From contig NZ_LSFI01000018.1 of NCBI RefSeq assembly GCF_001642325.1, forward strand, positions 1 through 48,732: DNA of 48,732 bases. The letters are read 5' to 3'. The position numbers were made by a program, and so were the translations under genes. The notes under the pieces are model-generated. The model saw only the letters and a list, made by a program, of their open reading frames with translations. It ran no database searches and had not been told where the DNA came from. The stretch's first letter is position 1. Every line of letters starts with the position of its first letter. Below, one piece after another: positions 40,215 to 48,658 of this stretch. This stretch comes from Thermodesulfatator autotrophicus (lineage in GTDB: Bacteria; Desulfobacterota; Thermodesulfobacteria; Thermodesulfobacteriales; Thermodesulfatatoraceae).

Positions 40215-43200
40215 CTACCAATTCAGGGGTGCCTGCCAGGCCTTTTTAAGTTCAAAAATGTTTTCTTCAATAACGGCCTTTCCCTTCTCGTCGCGACAGA
40301 TCAAAACAGGCTCGGCCACTGTCTCGCCAATCAGCGCGTAAACCGTACCAGAAAAAAGTTTTTCAAAATCCTTCTGTCTTTCTCGCGGCACAGTTACCAC
40401 TATGCGGCTGGCTGACTCTGAAAAAAGAATATAATCCGGCCGCTTTTCCCCTTCATAAGGTAAGGCAGTAAGATCCACCACCATACCCACTTCTCCGGAA
40501 AAAGCCATCTCCGCAAGAGCTACCGCCAGCCCTCCGTCAGAACAGTCATGAGCCGCAGAAATAAGGCCATAATAAATAGCATCTCTTAACCTTAAATATC
40601 GGTCATAAGCAGAAGAGGCTTTAACTTTTGGCATATTTTTCCCAACAAATCCCTTGAGCCTGAAGTACTCTGAGCCGCCCAGTTCATCACGAGTAAGCCC
40701 CAGGATATAAACCAGCTCCCCTGGCTTTTTAGCGTCAAGAGTCATGGCCCTGTTGACATCTGGTATCCTCGCCAGCACTGAAAAGAGAAGGGTTGGCGGA
40801 ACGGAAATTTTAAGGCTTCCGTCAGGCAGTACCACCCCTACGCCAAAAGGATTGTTTTCAGGAGCAAGCCCCAGGCCAGAGGCCAGATAGTCGTTTTTCA
40901 TGGAATCTTTGCCGGAAATACAGGGCACACCATAGGCGGTGGTAAAGTCGTAAAGGGCCTGGTTGGCCCTTACCAGTTGAGCCAGTTTGTAATGGCCATC
41001 AGGTGTTTTTTCGCTTTGAATAGGGTCACACCAGCAGAAGTTGTCAAGGCCGGCCATGTGTTCAATGTCAGCCCCTACGCAAACCGCATTGCGAATAGCC
41101 TCGTCAATGGCGTTGGCTACCATCCAGTACGTATCTATGTCAGAGTATTTAGGACAAATACCGTGAGCCACCACCAGGCCATCATTTTCTTTTAATTCAG
41201 GCCTTAACACCGCCGCGTCACTTGGGCCGTCATCTTTTACGCCGGTCAGGGGTTTTATTACGCTTCCTCCTTGGACTTCATGGTCATACTGCCGCACCAC
41301 GTATTCCTTGGAACAAATGTTATAAGAAGAAAGGAGTTCTTTAAGGATACCCCCGCAGTCTTCAGGCTCAGCTAAAACTGGCTCCTCAAGCCGGGGAGGA
41401 ACCCATACCGCCTCAAGTTCAAGCTGAGGCACTCCTTCATGCAAAAATTCAAGGGGCAGGAGCCCTACTGTTTTCCCCTGGTAGAGGATATGGAAAAACC
41501 CCGAGTCAGTAAACTTACCAAGGACAGTGGCTTCAACATCCATCTTTTGGGCAAGCTCAAGAAAGCGGTCAATATGCTCAGGGGGCACCGCTACGGTCAT
41601 GCGTTCCTGGCTTTCTGAAACCAAAATTTCCCAGGGCTGTAAACCATGATACTTAAGGGGAGCCTTTTCCAGGTCAAGTTCAGCTCCACCGGACTCCCTG
41701 GCCATCTCGCCTACAGAAGAAGAAAGGCCACCGGCTCCGTTGTCAGTAATAGAAGTATAAAGGCATTCATCACGGGCCTTTAAAAGGAAATCAAACATCT
41801 TTTTCTGGGTAATGGGGTCACCTATTTGCACCGCAGTGGCCGGACTTCCTTCATGAAGTTCCTCTGAAGAAAAGGTTGCCCCGTGAATGCCGTCTTTACC
41901 GATACGGCCACCTACCATGACCACCAGATCTCCCGGACGGGCACCCTTTTTCCAGCTCGGCTCACCACAAACCTCGGCGGGCATTATGCCTCCGGTACCA
42001 CAATACACCAAAGGCTTACCCAGGTATCTAGGGTCAAAAACAATGGAACCGTTAACCGTAGGGATACCACTTTTATTTCCACCATGCTCTACCCCTTCTC
42101 TCACTCCCTCAAAGATACGCTTGGGATGAAGGAGCCTTGGCGGAAGGGGCCTGTCCCAATCAGGGGGAGCAAAACAAAACACATCGGTATTAAATACCAA
42201 GAGGGCTCCTTTACCCGTGCCAAAAGGATCGCGGTTTACTCCCACAATGCCGGTTAAAGCACCACCGTAAGGATCAAGGGCTGAAGGGCTGTTGTGAGTT
42301 TCAACCTTCATGGCCACGTTCCACTTATCATTAAGCTTGATGACACCGGCATTATCCACAAACACCGAAAGGCAAAAGTCTCTTTCCCCCTTGGCCTTAC
42401 GTATTTCCTCGGTAGAACGCCGAATGTAGGTCTTAAAAAGGCTATCAATGACTTCGGTCTTCCCAGAAACTTTGTCCGTATAAGTAATCCTGGCGTTAAA
42501 AATCTTATGCTTACAGTGCTCAGACCAGGTTTGAGCCAGGCTTTCAAGCTCCACATCAGTTATACGATGATCAAGGCCATATTTTTGGCGAAGGCTCAAA
42601 AAATCCTTATTAGAAGTGAAAAACTCTTTTATGGTTTTCATTTCTCTAAGGTTTAAAGCGAGAAGTCTTTCTTTAGAGAGCTTCAAAAGTTCATCATCGG
42701 AGAGCCTTGATAAGTCAAAGAATTCTACTTTTATCTCGTGGGTTTCTGTAACTTTGGGAGGAGTTATTATAAGCCCCTTCTCAGGGTTAAAGTCTTTTTC
42801 AGAAACCACCCAGAAACGTTCTATAAGGACATTGGCGAGAAGCTCCCTGGCAATACGTTCGGCGTCTTCTTGAGTTAGATTGCCCTTTATCAAATACTGG
42901 GTTAGAGAATAAACGTTTTCGTCAGTAGCAAGGGAGCGGCCGAGAAGAAGCTCTAAAGCCTCTTTCGCCACTTTTCCTTCGTTATCCGTGACGCCAGGGC
43001 GAAAACCCACCTGGATTAGCCAGTCAAAACCAAACCTCGGCGCAAGGGGCTTTTCCACGGAATAGATTTCAGTTACCGGGTCGCAAAGGGGGCCTGAAGC
43101 AAAGGCCAAAAGGTCTTCCCGGGAAATATTGGCTTCAACGAGATAGATTCTCACCGTGCGGCAGGCCTCTACAGAAAGGCTCAAGTCTTCACGCATGCGC

Positions 43201-43268
43201 CGAGCAAGTTTTTCTCCCAGGGCGTCTTTTAGTTCAGGTTTTAAGGCAACTTCTATGCGGGCTAACAT
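40215..43268 (-). CDS. purL: Phosphoribosylformylglycinamidine synthase, long PurL with PurS-like N-terminus
   Basis: Fourth step of purine synthesis. At 1017 residues it is longer than the 730-residue small PurL and shorter than the fused E. coli enzyme. The first 190 residues look like duplicated PurS-type halves (MLARIEVALKPELKDALG; FDWLIQVGFRPGVTDNEG). The synthase core has LAQTWSEHCKHKIF, VETHNSPSALDPYGGA and CISGKDSMKNDY. There is no glutaminase domain, so a separate PurQ is expected. It converges on the MMPL gene, and no terminator was seen in the 55 bases between. Confidence 0.94.
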   Translation of the reverse strand: MLARIEVALKPELKDALGEKLARRMREDLSLSVEACRTVRIYLVEANISREDLLAFASGPLCDPVTEIYSVEKPLAPRFGFDWLIQVGFRPGVTDNEGKVAKEALELLLGRSLATDENVYSLTQYLIKGNLTQEDAERIARELLANVLIERFWVVSEKDFNPEKGLIITPPKVTETHEIKVEFFDLSRLSDDELLKLSKERLLALNLREMKTIKEFFTSNKDFLSLRQKYGLDHRITDVELESLAQTWSEHCKHKIFNARITYTDKVSGKTEVIDSLFKTYIRRSTEEIRKAKGERDFCLSVFVDNAGVIKLNDKWNVAMKVETHNSPSALDPYGGALTGIVGVNRDPFGTGKGALLVFNTDVFCFAPPDWDRPLPPRLLHPKRIFEGVREGVEHGGNKSGIPTVNGSIVFDPRYLGKPLVYCGTGGIMPAEVCGEPSWKKGARPGDLVVMVGGRIGKDGIHGATFSSEELHEGSPATAVQIGDPITQKKMFDFLLKARDECLYTSITDNGAGGLSSSVGEMARESGGAELDLEKAPLKYHGLQPWEILVSESQERMTVAVPPEHIDRFLELAQKMDVEATVLGKFTDSGFFHILYQGKTVGLLPLEFLHEGVPQLELEAVWVPPRLEEPVLAEPEDCGGILKELLSSYNICSKEYVVRQYDHEVQGGSVIKPLTGVKDDGPSDAAVLRPELKENDGLVVAHGICPKYSDIDTYWMVANAIDEAIRNAVCVGADIEHMAGLDNFCWCDPIQSEKTPDGHYKLAQLVRANQALYDFTTAYGVPCISGKDSMKNDYLASGLGLAPENNPFGVGVVLPDGSLKISVPPTLLFSVLARIPDVNRAMTLDAKKPGELVYILGLTRDELGGSEYFRLKGFVGKNMPKVKASSAYDRYLRLRDAIYYGLISAAHDCSDGGLAVALAEMAFSGEVGMVVDLTALPYEGEKRPDYILFSESASRIVVTVPRERQKDFEKLFSGTVYALIGETVAEPVLICRDEKGKAVIEENIFELKKAWQAPLNW

Positions 43269-43473
43269 TTTTTACCTCTCTTTAGTTAGTCTTTTAAAGA
43301 TAAACCACAGGCCCTTTACCTCTTCAAGAACTTTAAACAAAAAGCTAGATTTTTCCTGTGAAAATAACCCCTCCCTAACCCTCCCCTCCGAGGGGAGAAA
43401 GCTTCCCCCTTATAGGAGGAGGTCATAACCATTTTCATGTTTTCGTTGTGTCTCTTAGAGAAATGAAAGGTCA

Positions 43474-43620
43474 TTAATGGGAGCGTTTTTTTACCTTACA
43501 TCGTGTCATCGCGAGGCGACATAGTCACCGTGGCGATTTCCGGGATTGCTTCGCTTCGCTCGCAAATAACAAAGAAGGGGTTCGCAATGACTACCACAAA
43601 ATTGTTATATGTTTGATTCT
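43474..43620. repeat. MITE-like palindromic repeat, type B
   Basis: In the 397-base gap between purL and the FmdB gene. It starts TTAATGGGAGCG and contains GTGTCATCGCGAGGCGACAT, GTCACCGTGGCGATTTC and ATTGCTTCGCTTCGCTCGCA. The right flank CACAAAATTGTTATATGTTT matches the copies at 23.3 and 35.6 kb. The remaining part of the gap, 43,269-43,473, holds a C/G-rich tract (CCCTCCCCTCCGAGGGGAG) and no visible gene; it should contain the purL promoter. Confidence 0.7.
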
Positions 43621-43623
43621 ACT

Positions 43624-43656
43624 AATAAAAAAGAGAAAGCGGCCCTAAAGGCCGCT
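43624..43656 (-). terminator. Terminator after the FmdB gene
   Basis: AGCGGCC-CTAAA-GGCCGCT at 43,638-43,656. On the minus strand the stem is followed by TTCTCTTTTTTATTAG. It lies just past the FmdB stop and ends the pheA/HExxH/FmdB unit. Confidence 0.8.
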
Positions 43657-43665
43657 CTTTGATAA

Positions 43666-43905
43666 TTATTTAGAAGAGCTTTCAGATTTTTTTGATTCCT
43701 TTAAGCTTTGGCTACTTTTCTTTTCCTTACGAGCATAGTCGGTTACATACCAGCCAGAACCTTTTAATATGAAAGAGCTCTGGCTTACAAGCTTGCGCAA
43801 TTTACCCTGACAGGCTTCGCAGGTGGTGAGAGGGTCATCGGTAATTTTTTGCCACACTTCATAATGGCGGCCACAGTTCTCGCACTCATACTCATAAATA
43901 GGCAT
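43666..43905 (-). CDS. FmdB-family zinc ribbon protein
   Basis: A 79-residue protein. It starts [20 protein letters not shown] and has the second pair in [18 protein letters not shown], giving the four zinc cysteines, then [14 protein letters not shown], the standard FmdB ending, and a Lys/Ser-rich tail. FmdB proteins are small putative regulators. It begins three bases after the HExxH gene's stop. Confidence 0.9.
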   Translation of the reverse strand: MPIYEYECENCGRHYEVWQKITDDPLTTCEACQGKLRKLVSQSSFILKGSGWYVTDYARKEKKSSQSLKESKKSESSSK

Positions 43906-43908
43906 TTC

Positions 43909-44460
43909 TTACACCTCCTCTTTCAAATATGTTTTGTCAAAATGTTTGAGAATATTTTCAACTTCCTGGTTTTTGTATAAAGCTAAAACTTTTTTGCTAA
44001 GCAGGTGGACTTTCTTTTCTTCTTCCCAGCGCTTTTCTTCAGGCATCCAAAAACTGGCTATAAATTTTACAAACCTGATCATGTGTACCAACTCATGAGT
44101 AAAAATATAAAGCAAAAGAGCTTTAAGAGAAGAGGTTGCTAACTCTAAAGAAAGGATTTGTTCTTCAGCCAGAACTAATTTGTAGAAACTTCGTCTGCGC
44201 CTGGGCAGGCAATCTGAGGTTTCTAAAAGGAAAAGGCCAGCAAGGGCATTTTGAGGCAAACCAAGGGAATGATTCTCATTCAATAGGACTTCATATTGTA
44301 ATCGGCGCCAGTCTTTATCCGAAAGATTAAAGAAGTCCCCTACCAAGGCTTCGGCTAAAGAAGAAGCCTCGCCCAGGATATTTTTATCAAGCCTATCTTT
44401 TGGCTTTTTTATTCCTCTTCTCCAGCTGGGTATGAACCAAGCCATTCTAGATGCATGCAA
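43909..44460 (-). CDS. Putative zinc metalloprotease-like protein (HExxH)
   Basis: A protein of up to 183 residues with the motif LLYIFTHELVHMIRFVKF at about residue 123, an HExxH zinc-site in a hydrophobic helix, as in minimal gluzincins. No signal peptide or membrane helix is seen. No family was recognised; a third zinc ligand could be one of the downstream glutamates (MPEEKRWEEEKK). The ATG at 44,460 lies 52 bases inside pheA; an ATG at 44,445 is equally good. It sits between pheA and the FmdB gene. Confidence 0.7.
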   Translation of the reverse strand: MHASRMAWFIPSWRRGIKKPKDRLDKNILGEASSLAEALVGDFFNLSDKDWRRLQYEVLLNENHSLGLPQNALAGLFLLETSDCLPRRRRSFYKLVLAEEQILSLELATSSLKALLLYIFTHELVHMIRFVKFIASFWMPEEKRWEEEKKVHLLSKKVLALYKNQEVENILKHFDKTYLKEEV

Positions 44461-45515
44461 ATCCTTGAAATTTCATCAATACACTCTTTTACCTTCCCGT
44501 CTTCTATATGACCTTCACAATCCAGGAAGAAATGATAACGCCAGGGTTCTTTTTTAGCAGGGCGGCTTTCTATTTTTGAAAGATTAATTTGACGCTTAGC
44601 AAAAGAGCTAAGTACTTCAAAAAGGGCTCCAGGACGATCAGAAATACTAAAGAAAAGAGAAGTCTTGTCTTTCCCTGTAGGCCCAGGGTTTTCTTTCCCT
44701 ATAACCCAAAAACGGGTAACGTTCCCGTGAAAATCTTCTATGCGGCTGGCTACTACCTGAAGATGGTAAGTGCGCGCCGCAAGGGGGCTGGCAATGGCTG
44801 CTACCGAAGGGTCCACGGCCGCCCATCTAGCAGCAAAGGCAGTAGAGGAAACTTCTTCTACTGGCACCGAGGGTAAATTTTTCCTCAACCACTTACGACA
44901 CTGGGCCAGAGCATGAGGATGAGAAAGCACCTTTTTTATATCTTCTTTGCGACCAGATTGATTTAAGAGGTCATGGGTGATGGGGATAAACACTTCGCCG
45001 CAAACTTTAACTTTGTAGTCGGAAAAGGCATCAAGAGTAGCGGAAACTGTTCCCTCTATAGAATTTTCCACCGGGACAACACCAAATTTAGCCCTTTCAG
45101 CTTCAGTTTCTTCAAATACATCAAGAACAGACTCTTGAGGAAGAAAGTTAGCTGCCCGGCCGAAAAATTTTAAAGCCGCCATGTGGCTAAAAGTGGCCTC
45201 TGGCCCAAGATAGGCTACTTTCTGTAACTCCTGGGCCGTACGGCAGGTATGTACGATCTCTAAAAATATAGCTTTTAAAGATTTTTCAGGAAACTCTCCC
45301 TGGTTTTCCTCTAAGATTTTATTTATGACCGCTCGCTCTCGGCTTAGGTCAAGAACTTTCACTCCTAAAGCCCTTTTCAGTTCGCCTACTTCCTTAACAA
45401 CGGCGTAACGGCGTTTTAAACAGTCAAGAATAGTGCGGTCAATTTTATCTATCTCCTCGCGCAAATCCTTAAGACGTGCCTCTATTTCTTTTTTGTTTTT
45501 CATAGTGTCCGCCAT
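44409..45515 (-). CDS. pheA: Bifunctional chorismate mutase/prephenate dehydratase
   Basis: Phenylalanine synthesis. The 368-residue protein has an N-terminal AroQ-type chorismate mutase (EEIDKIDRTILDCLKRRYAV), then the dehydratase domain: VAYLGPEATFSHMAALKFFG, FGVVPVENSIEGTVSATLD, SHPHALAQCRKWL and the catalytic SSTAFAARWAA region. The C-terminal ACT domain has SDRPGALFEVLSSFAKRQIN and LSKIESRP, the phenylalanine-binding ESRP site, so feedback control is likely. The ribosome binding site is weak. Confidence 0.95.
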   Translation of the reverse strand: MADTMKNKKEIEARLKDLREEIDKIDRTILDCLKRRYAVVKEVGELKRALGVKVLDLSRERAVINKILEENQGEFPEKSLKAIFLEIVHTCRTAQELQKVAYLGPEATFSHMAALKFFGRAANFLPQESVLDVFEETEAERAKFGVVPVENSIEGTVSATLDAFSDYKVKVCGEVFIPITHDLLNQSGRKEDIKKVLSHPHALAQCRKWLRKNLPSVPVEEVSSTAFAARWAAVDPSVAAIASPLAARTYHLQVVASRIEDFHGNVTRFWVIGKENPGPTGKDKTSLFFSISDRPGALFEVLSSFAKRQINLSKIESRPAKKEPWRYHFFLDCEGHIEDGKVKECIDEISRICMHLEWLGSYPAGEEE

Positions 45516-45545
45516 TGATTTTATTTTCTTAATTGATTTTAAGGT

Positions 45546-45827
45546 TTATTAATGAGAGCACAAGACAGATGAGAATTTTAGGACTGTTATTGCAACCCTC
45601 CCTACTACGTCATTGCGAGCCCTCACTCCTACGTCATTGCGAGCGGAGCGAAGCAATCTAGATCCCTTCGCTAGCGTGCGGGACAGGGACTGCTTCGTCG
45701 CCTCTAGCTCCTCGCAGTGACAAACAGGGAGGGACATTGCGAGTACAAAGCAATCTAATAAATCGCCACGGCGACTGTGTCGCCTCGCCATGACATTTTG
45801 TAATATAAAAGTTGCTCTCATTAATAA
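45546..45827. repeat. Complete MITE-like element with perfect 15-base inverted ends, type B
   Basis: TTATTAATGAGAGCA at 45,546-45,560 is exactly repeated in inverse as TGCTCTCATTAATAA at 45,813-45,827, bounding 282 bases. Inside are ATTGCGAGCGGAGCGAAGC, AGATCCCTTCGCTAGCG, and CTGCTTCGTCGCCTC, shared with the copies at 46.6 and 48.4 kb. There is no transposase frame, so it must be moved in trans if it is mobile. It accounts for most of the gap between pheA and the nuclease gene. Confidence 0.85.
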
Positions 45828-45865
45828 ATAAACTTACCAAAATAAAAAGAGCCAGGCAAAGAAGG

Positions 45866-46507
45866 TTATCTTTTCCCTGGCCATGGTTGGCATTTACGGC
45901 AAGGACAAAAGCCTTCATAAAAGGCCTCTTTCATAGAATGAAAGATGACTTTATTACGCAAACTGGTTTTGCGGCCAAAACCACAACTGGGCCGATGGAA
46001 TCGTCGTGAACGCTTATTACCAATGTAATAAGGTTCTCCCTTAAAAAGAGCTTCATCACTCCACAAACCCCTTTTTTGGTGCATAGCTTGGCGTTGTGCC
46101 GCCAAAAGCCTCTCAAAATACTTCACGTTAGGTGGCATATAACAGGAAAAAGCAAGCCCTTCGCGCACCAGGGCTTCCTGGACAAAAGTACCATCAAGCA
46201 AAAAAACATAGGCTAAAAGCCGGCCAAAACGATCTCGTTCCTCTTCAGCCAGTTCAAGGACAACCTTTTTGCCCTTTACCAGTTTGATATTAAACCTTAA
46301 GGCTTCCCGTCCAAAAGGTTCTCCAGGACTATCTTCATGAGCAATTTCAGGGGCATTTATCCCGGCGTATCTTACCTTTTGGCCGTTTTCTAAAATGATT
46401 GTATCCCCATCAATTACCCAGCGAACATAATGAACCTCTTTATAAGCATCACACCCAATAGGCGACCAAAAGATAAAAAGACACAAAAAAAACCAAAACT
46501 TCTTCAT
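45866..46507 (-). CDS. Exported thermonuclease-family nuclease with C-terminal Cys motif
   Basis: A 213-residue SNase-like protein. The signal peptide MKKFWFFLCLFIFWSPIGC ends in a possible lipobox. The nuclease barrel has VIDGDTIILENGQKVRYAGI with catalytic and calcium residues, then ERDRFGRLLAYVFL and VREGLAFSC. The last 45 residues hold KRSRRFHRPSCGFGRK and FCPCRKCQPW, resembling the Ada-type or ComE-associated metal-binding module. CAGGAGG precedes the ATG. It probably degrades extracellular nucleic acid. Flanking repeats isolate it from both neighbours. Confidence 0.88.
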   Translation of the reverse strand: MKKFWFFLCLFIFWSPIGCDAYKEVHYVRWVIDGDTIILENGQKVRYAGINAPEIAHEDSPGEPFGREALRFNIKLVKGKKVVLELAEEERDRFGRLLAYVFLLDGTFVQEALVREGLAFSCYMPPNVKYFERLLAAQRQAMHQKRGLWSDEALFKGEPYYIGNKRSRRFHRPSCGFGRKTSLRNKVIFHSMKEAFYEGFCPCRKCQPWPGKR

Positions 46508-46547
46508 AAAAATCCTCCTGTAAAAGGTCACTAGCCAGTTGGACCAT

Positions 46548-46735
46548 TTTATTAATAGATGACAATTTTGGAGATGTCATTGTAAGTTCTCTTTTTGTCA
46601 CAGCGGGAGGAGCGAAGCAATTCAGATCCCTTCGCTACCACTCGGGACAAGGATTACCTCGTCGCACTTCATGCTCCTCGTATGACCCGTTGGGTCACTT
46701 AGTCGGCGCCCTGCGGGCCTTCCCGTAATAATAAA
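46548..46735. repeat. MITE-like palindromic repeat
   Basis: Part of the gap between the nuclease and radical SAM genes. It contains GATGTCATTGTAAG, GCGAAGCAATTCAGATCCC, CGCACTTCATGCTCCTCG and TGACCCGTTGGGTCACT, the last shared in inverse with the copy inside the LolA-like gene. The rest of the gap, 46,736-46,901, is A+T-rich (direct AAAATATACTAT/AAAGTATATACA strings) and probably holds the radical SAM promoter; no gene is seen. Confidence 0.65.
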
Positions 46736-46901
46736 AAAAGAAGCTAGTTCTCTCGGCGATTAGTTTGCCTGGCGATAAGGCTCTGTAATGCAAAAATATA
46801 CTATTAACAGCAAAAGTATATACACTTTTAGCTAAAATAAAAGATATGTAACACCTCAGTTAAAACAAAAAGAATTAGATACCATCTTATTGAATTAGCA
46901 G

Positions 46902-48239
46902 ATGAAGTTAATCAAAATATTTCTAATGAATCAATATATAGAAAAGCTTCTAAATCGCTTTGAAAAAGAATTTTATCATTACAGAGTCTCAAATGGTTTT
47001 ACACATCCTAAATTTAGAGACCTATCCTCACCAAGTTCTGTATCCATAAAGAGTCCCTTTCCCAAAAGGAAATTATTAATAGACGATTCTCTTATCATTC
47101 ATGTTACGGTAACCGGCCGCTGTAATGCGCGCTGCAAAGGATGTATTAATGTTTCAATAACCTGTGGCCAGAGAGAAGAACTTTTAACCATATTTGAAGC
47201 TGAACCTAAACGAGAAGTTTTAGGCATAAAACGCCTGTCAGATGAATTTCCTAATAAAAAGGTAACTGTAGTTTTTTATGGTGGAGAGCCACTCTTAGCG
47301 CCTCAAAAAATTAGGAAAATACAAACTATTTTAAGGAAAGAACTCCCTCATAAAGAAATACGTTTTATGGTTATAACAAATGGCATGCTAATTGACCGAG
47401 TATATAAAAATTTCCCCGAAATTATTCAAGATGTTTGGCTATTTTCCATTTCTATTGATGGGCAAAAAGAACAACATGAATCGATAAGAATAGGGACATC
47501 TCTTGAAAAGATTCAGCAGAATCTATCTATTTTACGTAAAAGTACTAGAAGCAAGATTTTAATGTGGTCCACCTTAAGAGAAGAGCAATCTTTAAAAGAT
47601 TGCTTTTTAGAATTTCTCTATCTTTATCAGGAAAAACTTGTTGACTTTTTCTTTTACCACTTTGCCGAAACCGAAGAGCCTTTTAAAAATTTTAATGCTT
47701 ATATCAAGCAATATGAAAAAGACTTTAATTACCTATTAGACACTTACTTAGACTATCTAAAAAAGAATATTGTTCTTCCCATTACACATTTAAACGAACT
47801 TATAGCCTTTCTTTTAAGCGGGCACAAAAGAGGCCACACGGCCTGTGGCGTAGAGCTAGCAACTAATTTTGACCTGGTAGGAGGAAAAATTCTCGCCTGT
47901 GCCGATTTACCTCCTGAGTTGGCTTTAGGTCAAATAACACCAGATGGTCAGGTGTCCTTATCTCTTGAAAGTCTTCCTTCTCTGGTGGCTTATAAAAACT
48001 ATCTAAGTTGTGACATCTGTGGCATTGAACCCTATTGCGGTGGGAGATGCCCCGTACAGGCCCTTACAGGCTCTGTTGAAAGGACTCTTGCCTATTGTCA
48101 GCTATTGCGCCTCCACGTGGGCATGGTGATTGAACGTCTTCCTGAAATAAAAAGACACTTAGAAAGGTTGTCTATATCTTATCAAGACCTTTACGACCAT
48201 TCTGGATTTCTGGCCCGCTACACCGATGTAATTCCTTGA
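46902..48239 (+). CDS. Orphan radical SAM/SPASM-domain protein
   Basis: A 445-residue radical SAM enzyme. The cluster motif is TGRCNARCKGCIN (C-x3-C-x2-C) at about residue 75, followed by VVFYGGEPLLAP and SISIDGQKEQHESI. The C-terminal SPASM domain is complete: CGVELATNF...GGKILAC, then SCDICGIEPYCGGRCP (C-x2-C-x5-C-x3-C) and a final YCQLL. It should bind two auxiliary 4Fe-4S clusters, as in sulfatase- or peptide-maturing enzymes. No sulfatase or precursor peptide gene is visible nearby, and both sides are repeats. No good ribosome binding site precedes the ATG. Confidence 0.85.
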   Translation: MKLIKIFLMNQYIEKLLNRFEKEFYHYRVSNGFTHPKFRDLSSPSSVSIKSPFPKRKLLIDDSLIIHVTVTGRCNARCKGCINVSITCGQREELLTIFEAEPKREVLGIKRLSDEFPNKKVTVVFYGGEPLLAPQKIRKIQTILRKELPHKEIRFMVITNGMLIDRVYKNFPEIIQDVWLFSISIDGQKEQHESIRIGTSLEKIQQNLSILRKSTRSKILMWSTLREEQSLKDCFLEFLYLYQEKLVDFFFYHFAETEEPFKNFNAYIKQYEKDFNYLLDTYLDYLKKNIVLPITHLNELIAFLLSGHKRGHTACGVELATNFDLVGGKILACADLPPELALGQITPDGQVSLSLESLPSLVAYKNYLSCDICGIEPYCGGRCPVQALTGSVERTLAYCQLLRLHVGMVIERLPEIKRHLERLSISYQDLYDHSGFLARYTDVIP

Positions 48240-48289
48240 TAGGCTTCACTTTCAAATATTAATTGTTTCAAGCTATCACCAGATAAACA

Positions 48290-48627
48290 TTAATGGGAGC
48301 ACAAAACCTATACAATTTTGGGCTTGTCATTGCAAACCTTCGCCTACAATGTCATTGCGGGCCCCGTTAGGGACGAAGCAATCTCAGAGACTGCTTCGTC
48401 GCCTCCAGCAAACCCGGGGCGGTTCAGTATCTTACGAGTCCTTTCACTGTCATTGCGAGCGGAGCGAAGCAATCCAGATCCCTTCGCTACCGCTCGGGAC
48501 AGAGGCTGCTTCGTCGCCTCCGGCTCTTCGCAGTGACAGGGAAAGGAGTTATTGCGAACCACGTTCCCCACCTCGTCATTGCGGGCCACGAAATGGCAAG
48601 CAATCTCGGGTGAAGCAATTTCTGGAT
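48290..48627. repeat. MITE-like palindromic repeat, type B
   Basis: Fills the 419-base gap after the radical SAM gene. It starts TTAATGGGAGCACAAAAC, and carries ATTGCGAGCGGAGCGAAGC, AGATCCCTTCGCTACCGCT and CTGCTTCGTCGCCTCCGGC, nearly identical to the copy at 45.6 kb, plus extra GTCATTGCGGGCC units. It may be two elements joined. The right edge is not clear. Confidence 0.75.
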
Positions 48628-48646
48628 AATTTATGAAAAGTCCTGT

Positions 48647-48652
48647 TATAAT
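48647..48652 (+). promoter_or_regulatory. TATAAT box placing transcription start on the ATG
   Basis: A perfect TATAAT six bases before the ATG at 48,659, so the predicted start site is the A of the start codon. No Shine-Dalgarno sequence can fit in the leader. The -35 region is not recognisable. Confidence 0.45.
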
Positions 48653-48658
48653 ACTTTT

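Noticed and set aside
41883-42656. Open frames of about 120 codons opposite purL
   Set aside because: They mirror a well-conserved PurL coding region and have no independent support.
46788-46835. A 15-residue frame upstream of the radical SAM gene as a RiPP precursor
   Set aside because: Too short, no ribosome binding site, no core-like composition such as Cys, Ser or Gly repeats.
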